Source: Salegentibacter_A chungangensis
Lineage (GTDB): Bacteria > Bacteroidota > Bacteroidia > Flavobacteriales > Flavobacteriaceae
DNA length: 64,000 nt
Assembly: GCF_042678405.1 (NCBI RefSeq)
Contig: NZ_JBHTLI010000001.1
Coordinates: forward strand, 868,001-932,000
Direction: 5' to 3'
Within the stretch, counting starts at the first letter, position 1. Each line of letters begins with the position of its first letter. The position numbers and the translations under genes are program-made. Shown one piece after another: positions 1 to 7,939 of the stretch. The notes beneath the pieces were generated by a model. That model was given only the letters and a program-made list of their open reading frames with translations, was not told the origin of the DNA and did not search any database.

Positions 1-152
1 GTTTTCCCGCTGGAGATCTTTTCGCGTTTATCTTCGGCATTGAACAGGACCATATCACTTACCTGCTCTCCCTGTGGGTCAATGACCTTTAGCTTTTGTC
101 CCTTTTTTAATCTGAAAGCCTTTCCGGTTTGTTTTTCTATAATTTCAGGCAT
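1..152 (-). CDS. DUF1989 / urea carboxylase-associated family protein, N-terminal fragment (window edge)
   Basis: About 50 codons are visible, starting from an ATG at 152 and running off the left edge. The translation begins MPEIIEKQTGKAFRLKKG and continues with a VIDPQGEQVSDMVLFN segment, which resembles the start of DUF1989 (urea carboxylase-associated) proteins, a beta-rich fold often found near urea or guanidine metabolism genes. It follows the LigD polymerase gene by 11 bases on the same strand, so it is probably the last visible gene of a five-gene run. Function is not established. The family call rests on a short stretch only. Confidence 0.6.
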   Translation of the reverse strand, partial: MPEIIEKQTGKAFRLKKGQKLKVIDPQGEQVSDMVLFNAEDKREKISSGK

Positions 153-163
153 ATACCTTAATA

Positions 164-1066
164 TTAATCGGTTAGTGATTTGAATTTTTTGATGGCTGGA
201 TCTATTGAAACAGCATTTTTTTCGATGTCTTTCCAGGGGTCGGTCTTGCTGCCCAGTCTTCTGAAGATGTTTTTAATAGTGTAGCTTTGGGAATGCAGAT
301 CGGGTTTATCCAGTTCTTCCCAGTCCAGAGGTGTAGCCACAGGCGCCCCGTTCTTAGGCCTCACCCCGTAAGGCACCACCGTGGTTTGCCCAAAAGCATT
401 CCGGGCCACATCCAGAAACAGTTTTTTGCCCCTCTTTTCCTTCCGGATGGCTGTGGTGAGTTCACCCGGATGTTGCTCTTCCAGGTATTTCGCAAGTTGC
501 TGTGCAAACTCCCTTACTTCGTCAAAGTTCTTTTCCGGCTTTAAGGGGACTACAAGATGCAGCCCCCGGGACCCCGTGGTCATAAGATATACCGGTAAAC
601 CGAGTTCTTCTTTCAGCAATTTTCTGAGGTTTCTCGCCGCTGTTTTTACCCTGGAAAAATCCTCATCGGCAGGATCCAGATCAAAGATCATCCTGTCAGG
701 GAAATCGGGTTTGTCCTGTTTGCTGAGCCAGATATGCGGGGTGATGCAGGCCTGGTTGGCAAGATAGACCAGGCAGGCTTTACTGTTACAGATCACATAA
801 GCGGTGCTGCCACCATCCTGTTTTTTGATTTTTTTCCTCGGGATCCAGTTAGGGAAATAATCGGGAGCATCTTTCTGGTAGAACTGCTTGTCATCAATGC
901 CGTTGGGGAACCGTAACATCGTTACGGGCCGGTCCTTAAGGTGCGGGAGCATAGTTTCGGCGATCTGCTCATAATAGTCAATAAGATCCCCCTTGGTGTA
1001 GGACTCCTTCGGAAAGAAGACCTTATCCCTGTTACTGATCTCTATTTCGTGATTTTCGATCTTCAT
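164..1066 (-). CDS. ligD: LigD-type DNA polymerase/primase domain protein (NHEJ)
   Basis: A 300-residue stand-alone archaeo-eukaryotic primase-type polymerase of the LigD family, which fills gaps and adds (ribo)nucleotides during bacterial non-homologous end joining. The catalytic DxD sits in MIFDLDPADEDF (D129, D131), with a third acidic candidate in LFLDVARNAFGQ, and the TGSRGLH motif that contacts nucleotide is present. Length matches the isolated Pol module; no ligase or phosphoesterase domain is fused. The phosphoesterase module is encoded by the gene 35 bases upstream. No Ku and no ATP-dependent ligase domain is visible in the window, so the end-joining partners must lie elsewhere or be missing. 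Confidence 0.9.
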   Translation of the reverse strand: MKIENHEIEISNRDKVFFPKESYTKGDLIDYYEQIAETMLPHLKDRPVTMLRFPNGIDDKQFYQKDAPDYFPNWIPRKKIKKQDGGSTAYVICNSKACLVYLANQACITPHIWLSKQDKPDFPDRMIFDLDPADEDFSRVKTAARNLRKLLKEELGLPVYLMTTGSRGLHLVVPLKPEKNFDEVREFAQQLAKYLEEQHPGELTTAIRKEKRGKKLFLDVARNAFGQTTVVPYGVRPKNGAPVATPLDWEELDKPDLHSQSYTIKNIFRRLGSKTDPWKDIEKNAVSIDPAIKKFKSLTD

Positions 1067-1101
1067 ACCGGCTTTGCAAAACAGTTTTTTCTGTTCTCCT
1101 C

Positions 1102-1710
1102 TTATTCTTTAGGACCTTCCTTCCTGATCTGGCTCATCGTTCTGCCTGTAAGCACCGATTTGTTTTCGGTCTTTACAGGATTCCGGCGGGCGTCGGCTTC
1201 TTTATCTTTCACCTTTTTAAGGATCCACTTCTCATCTTTTCCTTCCTGGGTGCGGATAAGCGTATAGCCACCCTGTAGTTTTTTGCCCTGAAGCCTGAAC
1301 GTGGCGTGCCCGCTTTTTAACTGCTGGGAGATCGGGATAAGATTCCCTTTTTCATCGGTCTTATCATTTTCATAAGTGCCGGCATCCCAAACCATTACCG
1401 TCCCGGCGCCGTACTGGTCTTCGGGGATCACCCCTTCAAAATCGGCATATTCTGCCGGATGGTCTTCCGTAGGGATGGCAAGTCGCTTTTCATCCGGATC
1501 TGTGGACGGCCCCTTGGGTACAGCCCAGCTTTTTAAGACTCCGTCTACAAGGAGCCTGAAATCGAAATGTAGGGTAGTTGCGTCGTGCTCCTGGATCACA
1601 AATATTTTTTTATCCTGAAGCGTTTTATTGTAACTGTCGCCAAACGGTTCTGAAGAAAGATCAAAGTCCCGTTTTTCGCGATAGTCTTTCAAAAAGTCTT
1701 TCTTTCCCAT
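1102..1710 (-). CDS. LigD-type 3'-phosphoesterase domain protein
   Basis: A 202-residue protein carrying the DNA ligase D 3'-phosphoesterase module, a metal-dependent enzyme that trims 3'-ribonucleotides and 3'-phosphates at ends before joining. Conserved active-site residues are visible in EHDATTLHFDFRL (H42, H48, D50, R52) and in EDHPAEYADFEG (H84, Y88); these match the known catalytic set of the family. The N-terminal ~35 residues are basic and typical. In most LigD proteins this domain is fused to a ligase and a polymerase; here it stands alone and is followed 35 bases later by the separate polymerase gene. Confidence in family is high; in vivo partner is unknown. Confidence 0.9.
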   Translation of the reverse strand: MGKKDFLKDYREKRDFDLSSEPFGDSYNKTLQDKKIFVIQEHDATTLHFDFRLLVDGVLKSWAVPKGPSTDPDEKRLAIPTEDHPAEYADFEGVIPEDQYGAGTVMVWDAGTYENDKTDEKGNLIPISQQLKSGHATFRLQGKKLQGGYTLIRTQEGKDEKWILKKVKDKEADARRNPVKTENKSVLTGRTMSQIRKEGPKE

Positions 1711-1764
1711 AATAGCGTCATTTTAGGAATATTAATACTCAGTTCTTTCTAATGTTCTTCATAT

Positions 1765-2379
1765 TTAGCTAAAGTGTTCGTTTTTTATATTTTCACTTAA
1801 ACCTGCGGCAAGCGGATCATTTTGCTTTTCGAGATGCCGGCAAACAGCCCTTACATCCTCTTCTCTATAGCCTTGATGATGTTTTGCTATAGCCTGGATT
1901 TTTACAGGCTCTCCCCAGAATCCCGTGATCTCGGGCAGGTGCGCCTCGAGAATTTTCCGAGGTATCTCCTCATAATATAAAGGCTTCTCCTGCAATTTTT
2001 CAAATCTTGACACCAGTTTTTTCAATGAACTCCTGAGTTCATCTTCGGTCTGTAGCTTCAGTTTCACATTAATATGCACCGCCGAATAATCCCAGGTGCT
2101 GATGTCTTTTTCCTTATACCAGGAGGAGGATACATAAGCCTGTGGCCCCTGGAAAATAAGCAGGGCCTCGGTATCATTTTTAAGATGCTGCAGTTGCTCA
2201 TTGTGATTGGCTATATGCGAATACAGCCTGAAATTATCTGCATCGCCTTCAGCCAGTACCGGAATATGAGTGGCCAGCAGCTGTGTGCCCTGTATCACAA
2301 AAGCTGCAAAAGGATATTTTTTGATGAATTCAAAAATATAACCTGGGTCATTTTTACGATACCTTTTGGGCTGATACAT
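1765..2379 (-). CDS. PaiB-like FMN-binding split-barrel protein
   Basis: A 204-residue protein of the FMN-binding negative transcriptional regulator (PaiB) family. It starts MYQPKRYRKNDPGYIFEFIKKYPFA, and shows the typical THIPVLAEG, LYSHIANHN, IFQGPQAYVSSSWY and GFWGEPVKI segments of the flavin-binding split barrel. Although named for a Bacillus sporulation/protease repressor, most members are probably flavin or heme binding enzymes, so repression is not claimed. It lies 9 bases downstream of the YqcI/YcgG gene, suggesting co-translation and perhaps a shared redox role, with flavin serving a heme hydroxylase. That link is inference. Confidence 0.8.
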   Translation of the reverse strand: MYQPKRYRKNDPGYIFEFIKKYPFAAFVIQGTQLLATHIPVLAEGDADNFRLYSHIANHNEQLQHLKNDTEALLIFQGPQAYVSSSWYKEKDISTWDYSAVHINVKLKLQTEDELRSSLKKLVSRFEKLQEKPLYYEEIPRKILEAHLPEITGFWGEPVKIQAIAKHHQGYREEDVRAVCRHLEKQNDPLAAGLSENIKNEHFS

Positions 2380-2388
2380 AGCTTATAA

Positions 2389-3102
2389 TTATTTATTAGA
2401 AAAAGGACATTTCCACTTCTCTTCCACTTTTCTTCCGCTGTACTGTCTTGCCTCACTGGTGTCACCAAAATCTTCCAGCATAGGATTGATGCTCCCCTGT
2501 AATTCGGTATCCCTTTCGCGTATCTTATCCCGGACAGTCTGATAGGTACCCATTTCCCTGAGCTTCTCAAACTGCCAGTGCAGGTTGAAGGCGATGGCGG
2601 GGAAAGGGCTTTGCCTGGCTTTTCTGGAGCTGTTGGGGTGCATTCCCACCATATAAAAAGCTTTGCCGCCAAGACTGAAGCTGAAATTCTTATTTTCAGG
2701 ATCGCTGTTCACCATTGGATCCCAGGAGGAACTATCTTCCTGATGCAAAAACTGAAGCTGTTTCCATAAAAGTGCTTCAAACTGTTCTTCGGTAAAATTC
2801 TTTCGTCCTTCAAAAACCGCGATGAAGGTAAAAAAGTCATTCGAATTGAAATCGTAACCGGCTATGTAATTTTCAAGGTCCTTTAGCAGTTTTCCGGCTG
2901 CTTGCTTAGACCCGAAATTGGAATAGGTATGTAATTCAGCCTTATCCATGCTGAAAACCGTCTGCGCCATCAGGCAGGGGTGGTTTTTGCCTAAGATAAA
3001 ATCTTCAAATTCGGTCCTTATTTTTGAATTTTGGGCGGGGGTAGCAGGGTACTCCTTCCTTTCTCGTCTTGTAATATTCTGCATATTTCCGTCCTTTTTC
3101 AT
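2389..3102 (-). CDS. YqcI/YcgG family heme-dependent N-hydroxylase-like protein
   Basis: A 237-residue protein of the YqcI/YcgG family. Recognisable segments are FEDFILGKNHPCLMAQ, a central FEGRKNFTEEQFEALLW stretch, GKAFYMVGMHPNSSRKAR and the C-terminal KWKCPFSNK. Characterised members (DcsA of D-cycloserine synthesis, GntA of guanitoxin synthesis) are unusual heme enzymes that N-hydroxylate arginine or arginine-derived guanidines. The conserved Cys-Pro pairs near both ends and the MHP histidine are visible, but I cannot assign the heme ligand by eye. It opens a minus-strand run containing a flavin protein and a DUF1989 protein, consistent with guanidine or N-hydroxy metabolism. The substrate is unknown. 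Confidence 0.8.
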   Translation of the reverse strand: MKKDGNMQNITRRERKEYPATPAQNSKIRTEFEDFILGKNHPCLMAQTVFSMDKAELHTYSNFGSKQAAGKLLKDLENYIAGYDFNSNDFFTFIAVFEGRKNFTEEQFEALLWKQLQFLHQEDSSSWDPMVNSDPENKNFSFSLGGKAFYMVGMHPNSSRKARQSPFPAIAFNLHWQFEKLREMGTYQTVRDKIRERDTELQGSINPMLEDFGDTSEARQYSGRKVEEKWKCPFSNK

Positions 3103-3305
3103 AAAATTATTGGAATTAAAGTGCCTGCTAATAAGGTTTAAGAAGAAATTAGGGCAACTTTAAATAAGATTAACAGCAGCTGTCTTTTTTATAAGAATCC
3201 CTTATGAAAATTCCGTATTTTAAGGCAATGCGGAATTATCGTTATGCTTTTTTAAGTCAGTTTTTTAAGTCAGTTTGGAGGCTCGAAGCTTTCCTGTTAA
3301 ATCTA

Positions 3306-3313
3306 TACCTTTG
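3306..3313 (+). promoter_or_regulatory. Bacteroidota -7 element ahead of the GDPD gene
   Basis: TACCTTTG is a full match to the Bacteroidota sigma-A -7 consensus TAnnTTTG and ends 4 bases before the ATG at 3318, implying a leaderless or nearly leaderless mRNA. No clear -33 TTG was seen at the expected 17-23 base spacing; a TTTG at 3274-3277 is 28 bases away. Confidence 0.55.
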
Positions 3314-3317
3314 CTGA

Positions 3318-4010
3318 ATGGAACCAATTCTAAAGATAGGACATCGGGGAGCCAAGGGGCACATAGCCGAAAATACCCTGGAGAGCATCGAAAAGGCGCT
3401 GGAACTGCAGGTGGATGCCATTGAAGTTGACGTGCACCGTTGCCGTTCAGGAGAACTGGTGGTGATACACGATTTCACCCTTGACAGGACCACCGACGGA
3501 AGTGGCGAAATTGCAAAGCGCGACTGGGAAATGCTGAAGTCCCTGACGGTGGAAGAGCATTATAAGATCCCTTTGCTTACAGAGGTTTTAGATCATATTG
3601 AAGGCCGCTGCAAGATCAATATCGAGCTGAAGGGACTCAATACCGCCGATGAAACCGCCGAGATCATACACCGTTATATCGAAAAGGGGAATTGGGAGTA
3701 TTCAGATTTTATTGTTTCCAGTTTTCAGAAGAATGAGCTTTTCCAGATGCGAAAAGATGATGACCGCATTCCGCTGGGAGTACTGAGTAAGGCCAGTGTG
3801 AGTGAAGCCGTGGAATTGGGGAAATATTTAAAGGCCAGCGCTATTCACCCTTCCCTGGGGATCATCACGCGGGACAGCGTGAAATTGGCCCGGGATGCCG
3901 GATTTAAGGTGAATGTATGGACGGTGAATGAGCCTAAGGATATTGAGCGAATGAAAGAATTTGGAGTGAACGGGATCATTTCCGATTTTCCCGACCGACT
4001 GAACTGGTAA
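3318..4010 (+). CDS. Glycerophosphodiester phosphodiesterase
   Basis: A 230-residue GDPD-family TIM-barrel enzyme that hydrolyses glycerophosphodiesters to glycerol-3-phosphate and an alcohol. The catalytic histidines are H9 (KIGHRGAKG) and H51 (VVIHDFTLDRTT), and the metal-binding acids E36 and D38 are in IEVDVH. The C-terminal VNVWTVNEP and GIISDFPD segments complete the family pattern. There is no signal peptide, so it is probably cytoplasmic (UgpQ-like). Length is normal for the short bacterial form. It is followed after 13 bases by the HI0933-type flavoprotein, likely in one transcript. Confidence 0.92.
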   Translation: MEPILKIGHRGAKGHIAENTLESIEKALELQVDAIEVDVHRCRSGELVVIHDFTLDRTTDGSGEIAKRDWEMLKSLTVEEHYKIPLLTEVLDHIEGRCKINIELKGLNTADETAEIIHRYIEKGNWEYSDFIVSSFQKNELFQMRKDDDRIPLGVLSKASVSEAVELGKYLKASAIHPSLGIITRDSVKLARDAGFKVNVWTVNEPKDIERMKEFGVNGIISDFPDRLNW

Positions 4011-4023
4011 GCCGAGATTAAGA

Positions 4024-5235
4024 ATGACCAATTACGATATTATCATTATAGGCGGGGGAGCCGCCGGATTTTTTACTGCTATCAATGCCGCCGAAATGAA
4101 GCCCGGGCTGAAGATCCTGATCCTGGAACGCGGGAAAGAAGTGCTTACAAAAGTGCGAATCTCGGGAGGAGGGCGCTGTAATGTGACCCACGCCGAATTT
4201 GTTCCCAAAGAACTTACCAGGAACTATCCCCGGGGAGAAAAAGAGCTCCGGGGGCCATTTCATAGTTTTATGACGGGCGACACCATTGGCTGGTTTGCCG
4301 ACAGGGGAATCGAACTGAAGACCGAGGAGGATGGGCGTATGTTCCCTGTTTCAGATTCTTCAGAAACCATTATCAATTGCTTTTTGTCTGAAGCCGAAAG
4401 ACTGAAGATACAGGTCCTGAAGAACCATTCGGTGAAAAAACTCGGGAAGCAGGAAAATAAATGGATCGTGGAGACCAGTAAAGGAGATTTTTCAGCCGGA
4501 AAAGTGATGATGGCCACCGGAAGCAATCCTAAAATATGGAAGCTGCTCGAAGGTTTAGGGCATAGTATTGTTCCTGCGGTTCCTTCATTATTCACCTTCA
4601 ATATTAAAGATGTACGTATTAAGGGGCTTGCCGGGATCTCTACCTATGCCGAGGTAAAGGTTAAGGGAGAAAAGCTGGAAAGCGACGGGCCTTTGCTCAT
4701 TACCCACTGGGGTCTTAGCGGGCCCGGGATCCTGAAACTTTCGGCCTGGGGTGCCCGGGAACTTTTCGCCAGAAACTACCAGTTTCAGGTAGAAGTGAAC
4801 TGGCTGCCGGGATCGGACCCGGAAGCTATGCTTGAAAACCTAAAGCAGCTCAAACTGGAGCAGGCGAAACAAAAGGTGGCAAAATATGCCCATTTTGAAC
4901 TTCCGAAGCGGTTATGGCAAAGCCTGGTAAGGGCTTCGGCCATTAAAGAAGACGATATCTGGGCCGATCTTACCAAAGCCCAGCTAAGGAACTTAAGCCT
5001 GCAGCTTACCAAGGCCGAATTCCAGGTGAACGGGAAAAGCACCTTTAAAGAGGAATTTGTGACCGCGGGCGGGGTAGAGCTGAAAGAAGTGAATTTCAAA
5101 ACTTTTGAAAGCAAGCTGCAGCCCGGCCTTTTCCTTGCCGGCGAGGTGCTGAATATAGATGCCATCACCGGGGGATTTAATTTTCAGAACGCCTGGACAG
5201 GTGGTTACCTGGCCGCAAAGGCTATGACCGAATAA
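4024..5235 (+). CDS. HI0933/BaiN-type NAD(P)/FAD-dependent oxidoreductase
   Basis: A 403-residue flavoprotein of the HI0933 (YhiN, BaiN/RdsA) family. The N-terminal dinucleotide-binding motif is IIIGGGAAGFF, followed by the family signature RISGGGRCNVTH. A second glycine-rich FAD segment is VMMATGSNPKIW, and the C-terminus carries GLFLAGEVLNIDAITGGFNFQNAWTGGYLAA, the FAD-contacting end of this family. Physiological substrates of the family are poorly known. The gene is 13 bases downstream of the GDPD gene and convergent with tspO. Confidence 0.9.
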   Translation: MTNYDIIIIGGGAAGFFTAINAAEMKPGLKILILERGKEVLTKVRISGGGRCNVTHAEFVPKELTRNYPRGEKELRGPFHSFMTGDTIGWFADRGIELKTEEDGRMFPVSDSSETIINCFLSEAERLKIQVLKNHSVKKLGKQENKWIVETSKGDFSAGKVMMATGSNPKIWKLLEGLGHSIVPAVPSLFTFNIKDVRIKGLAGISTYAEVKVKGEKLESDGPLLITHWGLSGPGILKLSAWGARELFARNYQFQVEVNWLPGSDPEAMLENLKQLKLEQAKQKVAKYAHFELPKRLWQSLVRASAIKEDDIWADLTKAQLRNLSLQLTKAEFQVNGKSTFKEEFVTAGGVELKEVNFKTFESKLQPGLFLAGEVLNIDAITGGFNFQNAWTGGYLAAKAMTE

Positions 5236-5258
5236 CTGACTTTAGAAGGGAGCTAGAT

Positions 5259-5735
5259 TTAATTTAAACGCCAGATCTCAAAATTGAGGGCCAGGGCAAA
5301 CAATACCCAGATCGCATAAGGCACCAGCAAATAGGCGGCTATATTGTTCACAACCTTAAACCAGCGGATGGTGAGCAGTATTATGATAAAAAGGGCAATT
5401 ATATCGAGCAAGGCCAGGAAGGGTCTATGAAGCCCGAAAAAGAGCAAAGACCAGAATCCGTTCAATAAAAGCTGAAACACGAAATGATAAAGGGCGGTCT
5501 TTACCCAGCGATGGTAAAAACCTTTGGACCAAACGATCCCGGCGGCGATTCCCATTAAGATATACATAAGCAGCCAGACGGGTCCGAACATCCATTCCGG
5601 TGGATTGAACCAGGGTTTGTTGAGGTCGGGATACCAATCGGCAAGGCCGGTTTGGGTCGCGACCGTGGCCATAAAGCCAAAGAGTAAACAAACGCCAATG
5701 GCTACTGAGCTTCTTATGAGTAGTTTCCTGGTCAT
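5259..5735 (-). CDS. tspO: TspO/MBR family tryptophan-rich sensory protein
   Basis: A 158-residue five-helix membrane protein of the TspO/MBR (peripheral benzodiazepine receptor) family. The hallmark tryptophan- and proline-rich loop is present as WYPDLNKPWFNPPEW followed by GPVWLLMYILMGIAAGIVW, and the C-terminus keeps the NLLVPYAIWVLFA-like pattern. TspO proteins bind porphyrins and have been linked to tetrapyrrole handling and stress signalling. The start at 5735 (MTRKLL) gives the usual family length; a longer reading from 5801 would add a non-homologous leader and run through the mvaD promoter on the other strand. It is convergent with the flavoprotein gene and divergent from mvaD. Confidence 0.9.
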   Translation of the reverse strand: MTRKLLIRSSVAIGVCLLFGFMATVATQTGLADWYPDLNKPWFNPPEWMFGPVWLLMYILMGIAAGIVWSKGFYHRWVKTALYHFVFQLLLNGFWSLLFFGLHRPFLALLDIIALFIIILLTIRWFKVVNNIAAYLLVPYAIWVLFALALNFEIWRLN

Positions 5736-5808
5736 GGCGGGTTGGTTTTCCCTACTAAAATAGAAATTTATTTGAATTTCAGGCTTATAAATGCAAAACA
5801 TAAAAGAC

Positions 5809-5816
5809 TACCTTTG
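5809..5816 (+). promoter_or_regulatory. Bacteroidota -7 element ahead of mvaD
   Basis: TACCTTTG matches TAnnTTTG exactly and lies 16 bases before the ATG at 5833. It lies inside the longer in-frame reading from 5791, which argues that 5833 is the true start of mvaD. Confidence 0.6.
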
Positions 5817-5832
5817 CAGAAATTTTAAAACG

Positions 5833-6915
5833 ATGACCGAACAGGAATTTATTTTAAAAAAATATAAATCTTCCGCAGATGCCGGTAGCTTCACCTGGCA
5901 GGCACCCAGCAATATAGCTTTGGTGAAATACTGGGGGAAAAAGGAGAATCAGATCCCCGCGAACCCCTCGGTGAGTTTTACCCTTAATAATTGTAAAACC
6001 ATCACCACCCTGGAATATAAAAGGAAAGATAAGGTTTCTGATGATTTCGATTTCGAGGTATTTTTTGAAGGAGAAAAGAAAGACGATTTTAAGCCGAAGA
6101 TCAAAACTTTCTTTAAGCGTATTGAACAATATTGCCCTTTTCTAAAGGAATACCAGTTCATTGTGCGTTCTGAAAATACTTTTCCGCACAGCAGCGGAAT
6201 AGCAAGCTCCGCCAGCGGAATGAGCGCTCTTGCGCTTTGCGTGATGAGCCTGGAGAAAGAAATTTCTGGTGAGGTTTCAGAAGATCAGTTCAATAAAAAA
6301 GCTTCTTTCCTGGCAAGGCTGGGATCGGGGAGTGCGTGCAGGAGTGTTACAGGAAGCCCTGTGGTTTGGGGGGCACATCCCAAAATTGAAGGCAGTAGCG
6401 ATCTGTTCGGGACCGAATATCCGGGAAAGTTACATAAGGTTTTTGAGGATTATCAGGATACCATCCTGCTGGTGGATAAAGGAGAGAAAAAGGTGAGCAG
6501 CACGCTTGGGCATAATTTGATGCACGACCATCCCTTTGCCGAAGCTCGTTTTACACAGGCTAATGCTAATCTTGAAAAACTGATCCCCGTTTTTGAAAGC
6601 GGAGACCTGGAAAAATTTATAGAGATCACCGAGAGCGAGGCCCTTAGTCTGCACGCTATGATGATGAGCAGCACGCCCTATTTTATCCTTATGAAGCCAA
6701 ATACCCTGGAGATCATCAATAAGATCTGGGAGTTCAGGGAAAAGACGGGGCTGCCTGTTTCTTTTACCCTGGATGCCGGTGCTAACGTGCACGTGCTCTA
6801 CCCTGAACGGGATAAATCTGCAATTTTGGACTTCATTAAGAATGAGTTGGTTGTGTATTGTCAGAATGGACACTATATTTGTGACCTTGTTGGAAAAGGT
6901 GCCAAAAAGTTGTAG
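5833..6915 (+). CDS. mvaD: Diphosphomevalonate decarboxylase
   Basis: A 360-residue GHMP-family enzyme converting mevalonate 5-diphosphate to isopentenyl diphosphate. The substrate-binding motif APSNIALVKYWGK (24-36), the P-loop SSGIASSASG (120-129) and the C-terminal SFTLDAGANVHVLY, which holds the catalytic Asp region, are all present. The start MTEQEF was chosen because a -7 promoter element lies just upstream and the family begins shortly before the APSNIA motif. Mevalonate kinase follows 72 bases later, so the two form the core of the mevalonate pathway used for isoprenoids in Flavobacteriia. Confidence 0.93.
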   Translation: MTEQEFILKKYKSSADAGSFTWQAPSNIALVKYWGKKENQIPANPSVSFTLNNCKTITTLEYKRKDKVSDDFDFEVFFEGEKKDDFKPKIKTFFKRIEQYCPFLKEYQFIVRSENTFPHSSGIASSASGMSALALCVMSLEKEISGEVSEDQFNKKASFLARLGSGSACRSVTGSPVVWGAHPKIEGSSDLFGTEYPGKLHKVFEDYQDTILLVDKGEKKVSSTLGHNLMHDHPFAEARFTQANANLEKLIPVFESGDLEKFIEITESEALSLHAMMMSSTPYFILMKPNTLEIINKIWEFREKTGLPVSFTLDAGANVHVLYPERDKSAILDFIKNELVVYCQNGHYICDLVGKGAKKL

Positions 6916-6987
6916 CTTTACTTGATTGTTTTTGGCTCTGAACTACATTTTTGGGCGCTTTTAGGTTCCCAATGAATTTATAAGCTT

Positions 6988-7926
6988 ATGAAAGGACCAT
7001 TATTTTACTCAAAAATCCTTCTTTTCGGAGAGTACGGGATCATCAAGGATTCCAAGGGTTTGTCGATTCCCTATAACTTTTATAACGGTGCATTAAAGGT
7101 AGATGAAGATCCGTCTGAAGCTGCCATTGCATCCAATAATAACCTTAAGAGATTCGCCGGGTACCTGGTGGAGCTTCAGAATAAACATCCGGAGCTTGTA
7201 AGTTTTGATATGGAAGCGCTTAACGCCGATATCGATAAGGGGATGTATTTCGACTCCAGTATTCCGCAGGGATACGGAGTGGGAAGCAGCGGAGCCCTGG
7301 TTGCAGCTATTTATGATAAATATGCGACCGATAAGATCACGGTGCTTGAAAATCTTACCCGCGAAAAACTTCTGAAACTGAAGAAGATCTTCGGGGAGAT
7401 GGAATCTTTTTTCCACGGAAAATCCTCGGGACTGGATCCTTTGAACAGCTATCTAAGCATCCCGATCCTTATAAATTCTAAAGACAACATCGAACCTGCC
7501 GGCATTCCTTCTCAAACTGAAAAGGGGACCGGGGCGGTATTCCTTCTGGACAGCGGAATCACCGGCGAGACCGGGCCTATGGTGAACATCTTTATGGAGA
7601 ATATGAAGCAGGAGCCTTTTCGCCAGATGCTGAAAGATCAGTTCGTAAAACATACCGATGCCTGTGTGGATGACTTCCTGAAAGGAGACGTGAAATCGCT
7701 TTTCAGTAATGTAAAACGTCTTTCTCACGTGGTGTTGGATAACTTCAAACCTATGATCCCCGCTCAGTTCCATAAGCTTTGGAAGCACGGGATCGAGACC
7801 AATGATTATTATCTTAAACTTTGCGGTTCCGGTGGAGGAGGATATATTTTAGGCTTTACCGAGGATATCGATAAAGCCCGAAAAGCTCTAAAGGATTACA
7901 AATTAGAAGTAGTTTATAACTTCTAA
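6988..7926 (+). CDS. Mevalonate kinase (GHMP kinase)
   Basis: A 312-residue GHMP kinase. It begins with FYSKILLFGEYGII, the mevalonate-kinase-type motif 1, carries the P-loop GYGVGSSGAL (95-104), a likely catalytic Asp at D150 in KSSGLDPLN, and motif 3 LCGSGGGGYILGF near the C-terminus. The sequence context between mvaD and a UbiA prenyltransferase supports mevalonate kinase rather than galactokinase or homoserine kinase. It phosphorylates mevalonate with ATP in the cytoplasm. Phosphomevalonate kinase is not in the window. Confidence 0.88.
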   Translation: MKGPLFYSKILLFGEYGIIKDSKGLSIPYNFYNGALKVDEDPSEAAIASNNNLKRFAGYLVELQNKHPELVSFDMEALNADIDKGMYFDSSIPQGYGVGSSGALVAAIYDKYATDKITVLENLTREKLLKLKKIFGEMESFFHGKSSGLDPLNSYLSIPILINSKDNIEPAGIPSQTEKGTGAVFLLDSGITGETGPMVNIFMENMKQEPFRQMLKDQFVKHTDACVDDFLKGDVKSLFSNVKRLSHVVLDNFKPMIPAQFHKLWKHGIETNDYYLKLCGSGGGGYILGFTEDIDKARKALKDYKLEVVYNF

Positions 7927-7939
7927 ACCCGGCACTTTT

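Noticed and set aside
5736..5801. Longer tspO reading starting at 5801
   Set aside because: The added 22 residues are not family-like and would overlap the mvaD promoter; MTRKLL at 5735 gives the normal TspO length.
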